Of a DNA stretch of 5,137 nucleotides, positions 1-5,137 are shown one piece after another. The notes below the pieces were generated by a model. The model ran no database searches. It was not told the origin of the DNA and was given only the letters and a program-made list of their open reading frames with translations. The DNA is from Actinomycetes bacterium (GTDB lineage Bacteria > Actinomycetota > Actinomycetes > Actinomycetales > Cellulomonadaceae), in contig JAEXPS010000178.1 in assembly GCA_023438885.1 (NCBI GenBank), positions 1 through 5,137 of the forward strand, read 5' to 3'. How positions within the stretch are numbered: position 1 is the stretch's first letter; each line of letters opens with the position of its first letter. The position numbers and the translations under genes were made by a program.

Positions 1-363
1 CCACCGCGATCGGCGTCCTACGCCGAGCCGTGTCCTGGTTCGCCGCCCGTGGAGTCGTCGTCGAACGCGTGCTGTCCGACAACGGATCGGCCTACAAGTC
101 TCACGCCTGGCGCGACGCCTGCCTTCAGCTGGGCATCACGCCCAAGAAGACCCGCCCCTACCGGCCGCAGACCAACGGCAAGATCGAACGCTTCCACCCC
201 ACCATGGCCGCCGAGTGGGCATTCGCCCACCACTACAAGTCCGAGCCCGCCCGCCGCGCCGCCCTGCCAGGATGGCTCCCCGAGTACAACCACCACCGGC
301 CCCACTCAGCCATCGGCAAGGTCCCGCCCATCACCAGATTGACCAACCTGCCTGGGCAGTACA
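1..363 (+). mobile_element. Right end of an IS481-family insertion sequence
   Basis: The element runs in from the left edge and most likely ends at base 363. Read from the outside inwards on the minus strand, its end begins TGTACTGCCCAGG (bases 363 down), starting with the TGT expected of IS481-family inverted repeats. Directly outside lies ACTAGG (364-369), which fits the NCTAGN target that the Bordetella element IS481 duplicates on insertion. The left end and the second target copy are outside the window, so the exact boundary is inferred. The transposase is coded up to the end of the element with no non-coding tail. Confidence 0.72.
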
Positions 364-368
364 ACTAG
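1..368 (+). CDS. IS481-family transposase, C-terminal part (5' end outside window)
   Basis: This is the last 121 residues of a DDE transposase, read from base 3 with the 5' part cut off by the window edge. It would cut and rejoin insertion sequence ends. The integrase-core half is clear: LSDNGSAY carries the second catalytic Asp, and NGKIERFH carries the catalytic Glu after exactly 35 intervening residues, the DD(35)E spacing of IS3/IS481 enzymes. The tail YNHHRPHSAIGKVPPITR and the ending NLPGQYN are typical of full-length IS481 transposases, so the C-terminus looks complete. The first catalytic Asp lies outside the window. The segment after the Glu reads FHPTMAAEWAF, where I recall relatives usually having FHRTL, so this copy may carry a substitution. 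The TAG stop at 366-368 lies inside a CTAG that also holds the stop of the convergent VIT1-type gene. Activity cannot be judged from this fragment. Confidence 0.93.
   Translation, partial: TAIGVLRRAVSWFAARGVVVERVLSDNGSAYKSHAWRDACLQLGITPKKTRPYRPQTNGKIERFHPTMAAEWAFAHHYKSEPARRAALPGWLPEYNHHRPHSAIGKVPPITRLTNLPGQYN
344..363 (-). repeat. Probable right terminal inverted repeat of the IS481-type element
   Basis: On the minus strand this stretch begins TGTACTGCCCAGGCAGG at the presumed outer end. It overlaps the last codons of the transposase (NLPGQY). The call rests on the terminal TGT/ACA and on the adjoining CTAG target. The matching left repeat cannot be seen, so the length of the repeat is not defined. 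Confidence 0.5.
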
Positions 369-369
369 G
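364..369. other. Probable IS481 target site (NCTAGN) shared by two convergent stop codons
   Basis: The hexamer ACTAGG abuts the presumed IS end. The palindrome CTAG (365-368) supplies TAG to the transposase on the plus strand (366-368) and TAG to the VIT1-type gene on the minus strand (367-365). It is the only CTAG I could find in the window. IS481 of Bordetella is known to insert at NCTAGN and duplicate six bases. The sequence here is consistent with that, but the second copy lies outside the window. Confidence 0.65.
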
Positions 370-1504
370 AGACCGTGGTGCCGAAGGCGAGGCCCAGCAG
401 GTAGGTCGCGGCCGCCGCGCCCCAGCCGATGGCGAGCTGGCGCAGCGCACGCTTGGCGGGCGAGGCGCCGGAGAGCACCCCCACCACCGCACCGGTGCAC
501 AGCAGCGCCACCCCGACGATCCCGGACGCCCAGGCCACCGCGGTCCAGCCGCTCGCGCCGAACAGGTAGGGCAGCACGGGGATGATCGCGCCCGACGCGA
601 AGAAGCAGAACGACGCCCCCGCCGCGTTCCACGCGGTGCCGATCGCCTCGTGCGGGTCCGCCGGTGCGGGAGCGGGCTCCGGCTCGTCCTCCTCGCCGGG
701 CAGTGCCGTGGTGCTGCGCAGCAGGGACGACGACACCTGGTGGGAGGCCTGGTACTGCGCGAGCGAGCCGAGCACGGTGTCCGCCCGCTGCTGGGCAGCG
801 GCGGCGTCCATGCCACGGGCGCGGTACACGAGGGCGAGCTCGTTGGCGTCGACGTCGAGGTCCGGCAGCGCTCCGACGGCCTGCCGGCTGGGCCGGCCCG
901 CCTCGAGCAGCTCGCGCTGCGAGCGCACCGAGACGTACTCGCCCGCCCCCATCGACAGGGCGCCGGCCAGCAGGCCGGCCATGCCGGACAGCAGCACCGT
1001 CTGGCGCGAGACCCCGCTCGCGCCGATGCCGAGCACCAGCGCGAGGTTGCTGACCAGGCCGTCGTTCGCGCCGAACACTGCCGCGCGGAACGTGCCGGAG
1101 ATCCGGTTGCGGCCGCGCAGTGCCAGGCCGCGCACCACCTCCTCGTGGATCCGCTCGTCGGCGGCCATCTGGGGCGTCGCGTCCTCGTCCAGGGCGTACG
1201 ACGACCTGGCCTCCGCCCGTTGCGCCAGGGCGAGCGTGAACACCGAGCCGAAGCGCCGCGCGAACCAGCCGAGCACGCGGCTGCGCAACGCACCCTTGAG
1301 CGGCTTGCCCGCGTCGTCGCCGAGCAGCTCGAGCCAGTGCGCCTCGTGGCGGCGCTCCGCCTCCGCGAGGGCGAGCAGGATCTCGCGCTCCTCACCGGTG
1401 CGGCGCGCGGCGAGGTCGCGGTAGACGGCGGCCTCGGCGCGCTCGTCGGCCAGCAGGCGGCGCCAGCGGCGCACCTGGGCGGGGGTGGGGGGTGTGGTGG
1501 GCAT
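365..1504 (-). CDS. Ferritin-like domain fused to VIT1/CCC1-family iron/manganese transporter (MbfA-like)
   Basis: This is a predicted inner-membrane protein of 379 residues, probably moving ferrous iron or manganese out of the cytoplasm. Residues 10-130 form a ferritin/rubrerythrin-like four-helix domain with a full set of diiron ligands: Glu21 in helix A (ADERAEAAVYRDL), E50xxH53 (EAERRH), Glu98 in helix C and E117xxH120 (DERIH). Residues 140-379 are the VIT1 part. They include the signature GANDGLVSN (145-153), helices near 145-163, 168-190, 294-314, 322-345 and 354-375, and a charged loop between helices 2 and 3 with an acidic, Pro-rich stretch (about 270-286). The architecture matches MbfA of rhizobia, an iron exporter, so that role is inferred. 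The start is uncertain. ATG at 1504 gives MPTTPPTPAQVRRWRR, while ATG at 1528 adds eight residues, and neither has a good Shine-Dalgarno. The TAG stop lies in the IS target CTAG. The C-terminus looks full length. Confidence 0.9.
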   Translation of the reverse strand: MPTTPPTPAQVRRWRRLLADERAEAAVYRDLAARRTGEEREILLALAEAERRHEAHWLELLGDDAGKPLKGALRSRVLGWFARRFGSVFTLALAQRAEARSSYALDEDATPQMAADERIHEEVVRGLALRGRNRISGTFRAAVFGANDGLVSNLALVLGIGASGVSRQTVLLSGMAGLLAGALSMGAGEYVSVRSQRELLEAGRPSRQAVGALPDLDVDANELALVYRARGMDAAAAQQRADTVLGSLAQYQASHQVSSSLLRSTTALPGEEDEPEPAPAPADPHEAIGTAWNAAGASFCFFASGAIIPVLPYLFGASGWTAVAWASGIVGVALLCTGAVVGVLSGASPAKRALRQLAIGWGAAAATYLLGLAFGTTVS

Positions 1505-1507
1505 CGC

Positions 1508-1519
1508 CGACCATGGTCG
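1508..1519. repeat. 12-base perfect palindrome before the VIT1-type gene
   Basis: CGACCATGGTCG reads the same on both strands and sits three bases upstream of the preferred ATG at 1504. That is where a repressor or translational control site could lie. It does not resemble the iron-regulator boxes I know (IdeR/DtxR sites are AT-richer and 19 bases long). If the gene starts at 1528 instead, the palindrome falls within codons. Function is not established. Confidence 0.3.
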
Positions 1520-1580
1520 CACCCGCATTTGCGCAGGTCATGCCGTGCGCGGTATTCGCCCGGCCGAACTTCCACGCTCG

Positions 1581-2087
1581 TCAGCCCGCGGCGAGCAGGC
1601 GCAGCACGTCCGCCGCGTCGCGTTCCGGGTCCCCGCGCGAGGCGAGGGTGAGCCCGTCCTCGTCGGGCGCCAGCGGCTCGAGGGTGGCGAGCTGCGAGGC
1701 CAGCAGGGACGGAGGCATGAAGTGGCCTGGGCGCGTCGACATGCGGCGGGCGAGCTCGTCGGGCGTGACGGTGACATGGACGAACCGGACCCGCCCCCGT
1801 GCGGCGCGCAGCCGGTCGCGGTAGGCGCGGCGCAGGGCAGAGCAGGCGACGACGGTGGACCGGCCGGCGGCGGCGTGCCGGGACATCGCGGCGGCGAGGG
1901 CGTCGAGCCAGGGGAGGCGGTCGTCGTCGGTCAGCGCGACGCCGGCCGCCATCTTCGCCACGTTCGCCGGCGGGTGGAACGCGTCGCCCTCCAGGAACGG
2001 CCGGCCCAGGTGCGCCGCCAGGGCGGCGCCGAGCGTCGACTTGCCCGTCCCGGACACGCCCATCACCACGAGGTGCTCCGCGACCAC
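1581..2087 (-). CDS. gntK: Gluconokinase
   Basis: This cytoplasmic kinase of 168 residues converts D-gluconate and ATP to 6-phosphogluconate, the entry point to the oxidative pentose phosphate pathway. The fold is a P-loop kinase. Visible motifs are the Walker A loop GVSGTGKST (10-18) and the substrate region FLEGDAFHPPANVAKMAAG (31-49), followed by LTDDDRLPWL, the gluconokinase hallmark. Further on are ACSALRRAYRDRLR (81-94) and GHFMPPSLLASQLATLEPL (121-139). The length matches the usual 165-175 residues. I chose GTG at 2087 because AGGG (2095-2098) lies seven bases upstream and the protein then begins VAEHLVVMGVSG, just before the P-loop. The open frame extends further upstream but encodes an Arg/Pro/Ser-rich stretch with no family likeness that would overlap the MFS gene. 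The MFS stop is 85 bases upstream and the VIT1-type start about 76 bases downstream, so co-transcription is possible. No gluconate permease or GntR regulator is present. Confidence 0.94.
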   Translation of the reverse strand: MVAEHLVVMGVSGTGKSTLGAALAAHLGRPFLEGDAFHPPANVAKMAAGVALTDDDRLPWLDALAAAMSRHAAAGRSTVVACSALRRAYRDRLRAARGRVRFVHVTVTPDELARRMSTRPGHFMPPSLLASQLATLEPLAPDEDGLTLASRGDPERDAADVLRLLAAG

Positions 2088-2172
2088 TCCACTACCCTGC
2101 CGCACCGGGCGCGCCGCGGGCACCCGCCGCACCGGCCGCTCACGTGGTGGGCGCGGCCGCCCGGGACCCCGG

Positions 2173-3408
2173 TCAGCCCGCGATGTCGGCGGGGAGGTCG
2201 ATCTCGTCGGGCACCGCGGAGCTCCCCACCGCGCGCAAGCCGCGATACGCGAGGAGCATCGCGACGACGACGGCACCGGCGGCGACCACCACGACGAGGA
2301 AGCCACCGTGGGCGCCCATCGCGTCCACCCGGTCGCCTGCGACGGACGACCCCACCGACACCCCGACGCTCAGCGCGGTGCCGACCCAGGCCAGTCCCTC
2401 GGTGAGGCGCTCCGGCGGCACCAGCGCCTGCACCAGCGCGTTCCCGGAGACGATCGACGGGGAGATGGTGAACCCGACGACGAACATGACGCCGGCCAGC
2501 GCCGGCAGGCTGCCGACCACGAGGAACAGGCATGCGCCCAGTGCCAGCAGCACGATGGTCACGGCGAACCGGACGGCGAGGGGCGACTGCCAGTGGCGGG
2601 CGCCGTACGCCAGGCCGGCGAGCAGCGAGCCGAGCGCGAAGATCGCCAGCACGACGCCCGCCGAGCCCTTGCTGCCCTGCTCCTCGGCGAACGCGACCGT
2701 CGCGACGTCGGTCGAGCCGAAGATCGAGCCCATCCCGACGAAGACCACGAGCAGCATCGCCATCCCGGGCCGCCGCAGCACGCTGCCGCCCGGCCGCGGC
2801 TCGTCGCGCCCGGCCACCGGCGGCTCGGTGCCCCGCTGCGCGGACAGCCACAGGCCGCCGCCCAGCAGCGCGAGCGCGGGCAGCGCGAGAGCCACCGCGG
2901 GCTGAGGGCCGGTCGCCAGGAACGTCGCCACGACAGGCCCGACGACGAACACCAGCTCGTCGATCACCGACTCGAACGAGAACGCGGTGTGGACCAGCCG
3001 GGGCTCGTCACGCAGCGTGTGAGTCCAGCGCGCCCGGACCATCGACCCGAAGGCGCAGGCCCAGCCGGACAGGGCGGCGCCCACGTAGAGCCAGGGCTCC
3101 GGCGCCTTCGTCGCCGCTGCCACGGCGAGCACCGCCATGCCCACCACCGACAGGACGACGAACGGCGGCATCACCCGGCCCTGGCCGAACCGGTCGACGA
3201 GCTTGCCCAGATGCGGGGCGGCGACGGCGGTGGCCACCACGTACACCGCGGACACCCGGCCGGCCAGGCCGTAGGAGTCGTACAGCGAGCTGACCACGAG
3301 GACGATCGCGATGCCGACCATCGACATCGGCAGGCGCGCCAGCGCCGCCGCGGCGCTGAACGAGGGCGCACCAGGGCGCGCGAGGATGGCGCGGTAGGGC
3401 CGGAGCAT
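2173..3408 (-). CDS. Major facilitator superfamily (MFS) transporter
   Basis: This is a cytoplasmic-membrane secondary transporter of 411 residues, the usual size for a 12-helix MFS protein. Hydrophobic helices lie near 21-45, 51-70, 80-99, 103-125, 150-168, 170-188, 215-238, 248-270, 278-298, 302-322, 337-357 and 368-388. A hydrophilic linker between the halves (about 190-214) is rich in Arg, Glu, Pro and Gly. Between helices 2 and 3, GKLVDRFGQGRVM (68-80) is the MFS motif A. A charged segment, SFESVIDELVFVVGP (144-158), opens helix 5. The start at ATG 3408 is well supported by GGAGG (3417-3421 on the minus strand), eight bases upstream. The substrate cannot be read from sequence. Import of a sugar acid is conceivable because gluconokinase follows, but the protein is not of the GntP gluconate permease type, and efflux of small molecules is equally likely. 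It is the first of three genes pointing the same way. Confidence 0.92.
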   Translation of the reverse strand: MLRPYRAILARPGAPSFSAAAALARLPMSMVGIAIVLVVSSLYDSYGLAGRVSAVYVVATAVAAPHLGKLVDRFGQGRVMPPFVVLSVVGMAVLAVAAATKAPEPWLYVGAALSGWACAFGSMVRARWTHTLRDEPRLVHTAFSFESVIDELVFVVGPVVATFLATGPQPAVALALPALALLGGGLWLSAQRGTEPPVAGRDEPRPGGSVLRRPGMAMLLVVFVGMGSIFGSTDVATVAFAEEQGSKGSAGVVLAIFALGSLLAGLAYGARHWQSPLAVRFAVTIVLLALGACLFLVVGSLPALAGVMFVVGFTISPSIVSGNALVQALVPPERLTEGLAWVGTALSVGVSVGSSVAGDRVDAMGAHGGFLVVVVAAGAVVVAMLLAYRGLRAVGSSAVPDEIDLPADIAG

Positions 3409-3416
3409 CGACCGAT

Positions 3417-3422
3417 CCTCCC
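3417..3422 (-). promoter_or_regulatory. Strong Shine-Dalgarno of the MFS gene
   Basis: On the minus strand the sequence is GGGAGG, followed by eight bases and ATG. It fixes the start at 3408 and is the best ribosome-binding site in the window. Confidence 0.75.
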
Positions 3423-3501
3423 ATCACCCGCTGACAGCGCGCCGCCGTATTCCGTCCGGCCGGGCCGCGGCACCTGGACGGCCGTGCCCGGCGTGTTACC
3501 G

Positions 3502-3523
3502 CATCCGGACGCCTGTCCGGGTG
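3502..3523. repeat. Inverted repeat (dyad), possible operator
   Basis: The arms CATCCGGAC (3502-3510) and GTCCGGGTG (3515-3523) are separated by GCCT. Six inner pairs are perfect, followed outward by one G-T wobble and two more pairs. It lies about 95 bases upstream of the MFS start and 305 upstream of the glycosyltransferase start. No T-run follows on either strand, so it is not a standard terminator. An operator for a dimeric repressor is the likeliest reading, but this is inference. Confidence 0.4.
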
Positions 3524-3620
3524 GTGCCGCGGCCCCGTGACCAGCGACGACGACGTCACCAGCTCACTGCGAGCCGCTCGGAGCCGACGCGGCCTTCCAC
3601 GACGGTTTACACAACGTTTT

Positions 3621-3650
3621 CCTGGAACCCTTCCCATCAGCGGTTCCGGG
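3621..3650. repeat. Inverted repeat in the glycosyltransferase leader
   Basis: The arms CCTGGAACC (3621-3629) and GGTTCCGGG (3642-3650) can form nine pairs, one of them a wobble, around a 12-base loop. It follows immediately after the AT-rich patch, so it may lie within the 5' leader transcript or around the promoter. It could be an operator or an RNA hairpin. Confidence 0.4.
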
Positions 3651-3666
3651 TCGCATGGTGGAGGTG

Positions 3667-3693
3667 TCCGGCCAGGGCGCAAGACCCTCCGGA
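3667..3693 (+). repeat. Bulged hairpin in the glycosyltransferase leader
   Basis: TCCGG (3667-3671) pairs with CCGGA (3689-3693), and AGGG (3674-3677) pairs with CCCT (3685-3688). This leaves a two-base CC bulge and a CGCAAGA loop. A small TCGT/ACGA hairpin follows at 3697-3707. The loop faintly recalls the GACGCAAAGCC element of cyclic di-GMP-I riboswitches, but the other conserved parts of that class are missing. Confidence 0.35.
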
Positions 3694-3815
3694 AGCTCGT
3701 CGGACGACCCGCTCGACCCCGGCCGCAGCGCATGGCCACCCGCGGTGTCCGACCTCTCCCGATGACGTGCGACTCACCGTCGCGCGCCCACGCAGCACCT
3801 CCGTGTCCGCCACCC

Positions 3816-3821
3816 GAGGGG
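3816..3821 (+). promoter_or_regulatory. Shine-Dalgarno of the glycosyltransferase gene
   Basis: GAGGGG lies seven bases before GTG at 3829 and decides the start, since no other start codon occurs in frame between an upstream TGA at 3763 and this GTG. The site sits within CGAG and CTCG arms (3815-3826) that could form a small hairpin over it. Confidence 0.65.
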
Positions 3822-3828
3822 CCTCGCC

Positions 3829-5137
3829 GTGTTCATCTTCATCCTGCAGGTCCGCCACATGCTGGCCGGCCAGAGCGAGATCTACCTGTTCGCGCTGTTC
3901 TCCGCGCTCGTCTGGGCGCTCTGGCTCCTCAAGGTGGTGCTGTCGCGCAGGTACAGGCCGTGGACCGAGCCACACGATGTCTCGACCAGCGTGGTGGTGC
4001 CGGTGGTCGACGAGCCCCTCGACCTGTTCCGCGACGTCCTGAGCCGCATCGCCGCCCAGCGGCCCGACGAGGTGATCGTCGTCATCAACGGCGCCCCCAA
4101 CCCCGGCCTGGAGCGGGTGTGCGACGAGTTCGCGCCCCTGGTGCGGTGGACTCACACCTCCGTGCCGGGCAAGCGGAACGCGGTGCGGATCGGCACCCGG
4201 ATGTCCACCGGTGAGATCACCGTGCTCGTCGACTCGGACACCGTCTGGACCGAGGGCACCCTCGAGGAGCTGGTCAAGCCGTTCGCGGACCCGGCGATCG
4301 GCGGGGTCACCACGCGCCAGCGGATCCTGGACCCGGCGCGCTCGTGGATCACCCGGTGGGCCGACTGGCTGGAGAACACCCGGGCCCTGTACTCGATGCC
4401 CGCCCAGTCCGTGCTGGGACAGGTGGGCTGCCTGCCGGGACGGACCATCGCGTTCCGGCGGCGCATCCTCATGCAGGTCATGGACAAGTTCATGACCGAG
4501 AGGTTCCTCGGGGTGTTCCTCGAGGTGTCCGACGACCGCACGCTGACCAACCTGACGCTCAAGGCCGGCTACCGCACGGCCTACCAGCACACGAGCCTCG
4601 TCTACACCGACGCTCCGCTGAAGGTGAAGAAGCTGTTCAAGCAGCAGCTGCGCTGGGCGCGGGGCAGTCAGTACAACACCTTGCGGATGCTGCCGTGGAT
4701 GGCCGGGCACGCCCCGGTGCTGGCGATCTTCTTCGTGGCCGACATCCTGCTGCCGTTCCTGCTGGTGGGCACCATCGCCGGCTGGGTGTACCGCGAGGTG
4801 ACGCACACCGGCACCAACCTGTACGCGGCGGTGATCCAGACCTACACCGGGCTGAGCGGCTGGGTCTGGGTGCTGGGGCTGATGGTCGCGTCGTCGGTGC
4901 TCTCGATGGCGATCCGGCAGATCCGGCACCTCCAGGAGCGGCCGAGCGACTTCTTCCGGCTGCCGGTGTTCATCATCGTCTCGACGTTCTTCCTCATGCC
5001 GGTGCGGCTGCTGGGGTTCTTGCGGATGGCGCACGTCGCCGGCTGGGGCACCCGCACCGGGGCCTACTCGGGCTCGGGCAGCGACCTGATGGCCGAGCTC
5101 GAGCACGCGGTCGACGAGCCCCCGGTGGACCTCGTCG
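3829..5137 (+). CDS. Membrane-bound processive family 2 glycosyltransferase (hyaluronan/chitin/cellulose synthase type), 3' end outside window
   Basis: This is a predicted polymerising glycosyltransferase that would add sugars from a nucleotide sugar on the cytoplasmic face and probably thread the chain through its own membrane helices. A total of 436 residues are visible, and the frame is still open at the edge. One N-terminal helix (about 17-37) precedes the GT-A domain, which has SVVVPVVDEP (54-63), VIVVING (82-88), GKRNAVRIG (114-122), the DSD metal/nucleotide site (135-137), the acceptor-side loop GCLPGRTIAFRR (200-211), SDDRTLTN (234-241) with the presumed catalytic Asp, and QQLRW (272-276), the Q-x-x-R-W mark of processive enzymes. 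Three hydrophobic segments follow, near 294-319, 344-361 and 376-400, then a polar tail containing WGTRTG. GTG 3829 is the start, supported by GAGGGG seven bases upstream. The coding end probably lies soon after the edge. The polymer is unknown: hyaluronan-like, chitin-like or another exopolysaccharide. Downstream genes would be needed to tell. Confidence 0.9.
   Translation, partial: MFIFILQVRHMLAGQSEIYLFALFSALVWALWLLKVVLSRRYRPWTEPHDVSTSVVVPVVDEPLDLFRDVLSRIAAQRPDEVIVVINGAPNPGLERVCDEFAPLVRWTHTSVPGKRNAVRIGTRMSTGEITVLVDSDTVWTEGTLEELVKPFADPAIGGVTTRQRILDPARSWITRWADWLENTRALYSMPAQSVLGQVGCLPGRTIAFRRRILMQVMDKFMTERFLGVFLEVSDDRTLTNLTLKAGYRTAYQHTSLVYTDAPLKVKKLFKQQLRWARGSQYNTLRMLPWMAGHAPVLAIFFVADILLPFLLVGTIAGWVYREVTHTGTNLYAAVIQTYTGLSGWVWVLGLMVASSVLSMAIRQIRHLQERPSDFFRLPVFIIVSTFFLMPVRLLGFLRMAHVAGWGTRTGAYSGSGSDLMAELEHAVDEPPVDLV

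Larger units (their letters stand above)
3409..3828. other. Divergent intergenic region between the MFS and glycosyltransferase genes
   Basis: These 420 bases separate two genes that point away from each other, so both promoters should lie here. I see no convincing coding sequence. The overlapping open frames are Arg/Pro/Ser-rich and run into the glycosyltransferase in other frames. The region holds a comparatively AT-rich patch (3604-3620, containing TTTACAC and AACGTT), the only one of its kind in the window and the likeliest promoter area. TTTACA resembles a -35 box, but no good -10 follows at the right distance. Inverted repeats occur at 3502-3523, 3621-3650 and 3667-3693. No recognisable riboswitch, tRNA or small RNA was found. 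Confidence 0.6.

Noticed and set aside
365..420. Truncation of the VIT1 gene by the insertion sequence
   Set aside because: The last helix is complete and the stop codon lies within the presumed original target hexamer, so it existed before insertion.
215..1651. Long plus-strand open frame opposite the VIT1-type gene
   Set aside because: The translation is Arg/Ala/Gly-rich with no family likeness, and it lies antisense to a clear VIT1 protein. Long antisense frames are normal at this GC content.
2088..2306. Upstream extension of gluconokinase to an ATG at 2306
   Set aside because: The added 73 residues have no kinase likeness, would overlap the MFS gene and contain Pro/Arg/Ser-rich shadow sequence. 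GTG 2087 has a good ribosome-binding site and gives the usual family length.
1855..3540. 561-codon plus-strand open frame opposite gluconokinase and the MFS gene
   Set aside because: The product is low-complexity (His/Arg/Gly/Asp-rich), lacks hydrophobic core patterns and mirrors two well-recognised minus-strand genes.
3660..3710. Possible cyclic di-GMP-I (GEMM) riboswitch before the glycosyltransferase
   Set aside because: Only a GGCGCAAGACC stretch loosely recalls the consensus. The conserved CAAACC/GAAA segment and the GGUAGC-type segment are not found.
3537..4214. Plus-strand open frame starting in the intergenic region
   Set aside because: It runs through the glycosyltransferase in another frame, shows no family motif and becomes Arg/Pro-rich. 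A separate small gene is not supported.
3637..5106. 489-codon minus-strand open frame opposite the glycosyltransferase
   Set aside because: The translation is full of His, Arg, Gln and Pro repeats typical of antisense frames. The plus strand carries all the glycosyltransferase motifs.
1..5137. CRISPR array, tRNA, rRNA, phage attachment site or defence system
   Set aside because: No regularly spaced repeats, no cloverleaf or rRNA segment and no defence-type domains were seen on either strand.

Overview
The window is very GC-rich, and its genes use mostly G or C at third codon positions. It contains an IS481-type transposase, a ferritin-like/VIT1 fusion and GTG starts preceded by purine-rich ribosome-binding sites. 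Together these suggest a chromosomal segment from a high-GC actinobacterium, possibly of the Pseudonocardia type. The genus is a guess, because no rRNA or marker gene is present.

Layout: (1) 1-368, plus strand: the C-terminal part of an IS481-family transposase and the right end of its insertion sequence. (2) 365-1504, minus strand: a ferritin-like domain fused to a VIT1/CCC1 iron/manganese transporter, converging on the transposase. (3) 1581-2087, minus strand: gluconokinase, starting at a GTG. (4) 2173-3408, minus strand: a 12-helix major facilitator superfamily (MFS) transporter. (5) 3409-3828: a 420-base divergent intergenic region with several inverted repeats. (6) 3829 to beyond the right edge, plus strand: a membrane-bound processive family 2 glycosyltransferase related to hyaluronan, chitin and cellulose synthases.

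The three minus-strand genes run in one direction with gaps of 85 and 76 bases. They could be co-transcribed in the order transporter, gluconokinase, VIT1 fusion, but they share no evident pathway. Gluconokinase feeds gluconate into the pentose phosphate pathway, the VIT1 fusion handles iron or manganese, and the MFS substrate is unknown. The glycosyltransferase probably begins a separate surface-polysaccharide unit that continues outside the window.

The most distinctive feature is at 364-369. The insertion sequence appears to have landed on a CTAG that forms the stop codon of the VIT1 gene. The same four bases now also provide the transposase stop codon, so the two convergent genes end on one shared palindrome. 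I found no clear sign of an undescribed multi-gene system. The remaining genes belong to known families.
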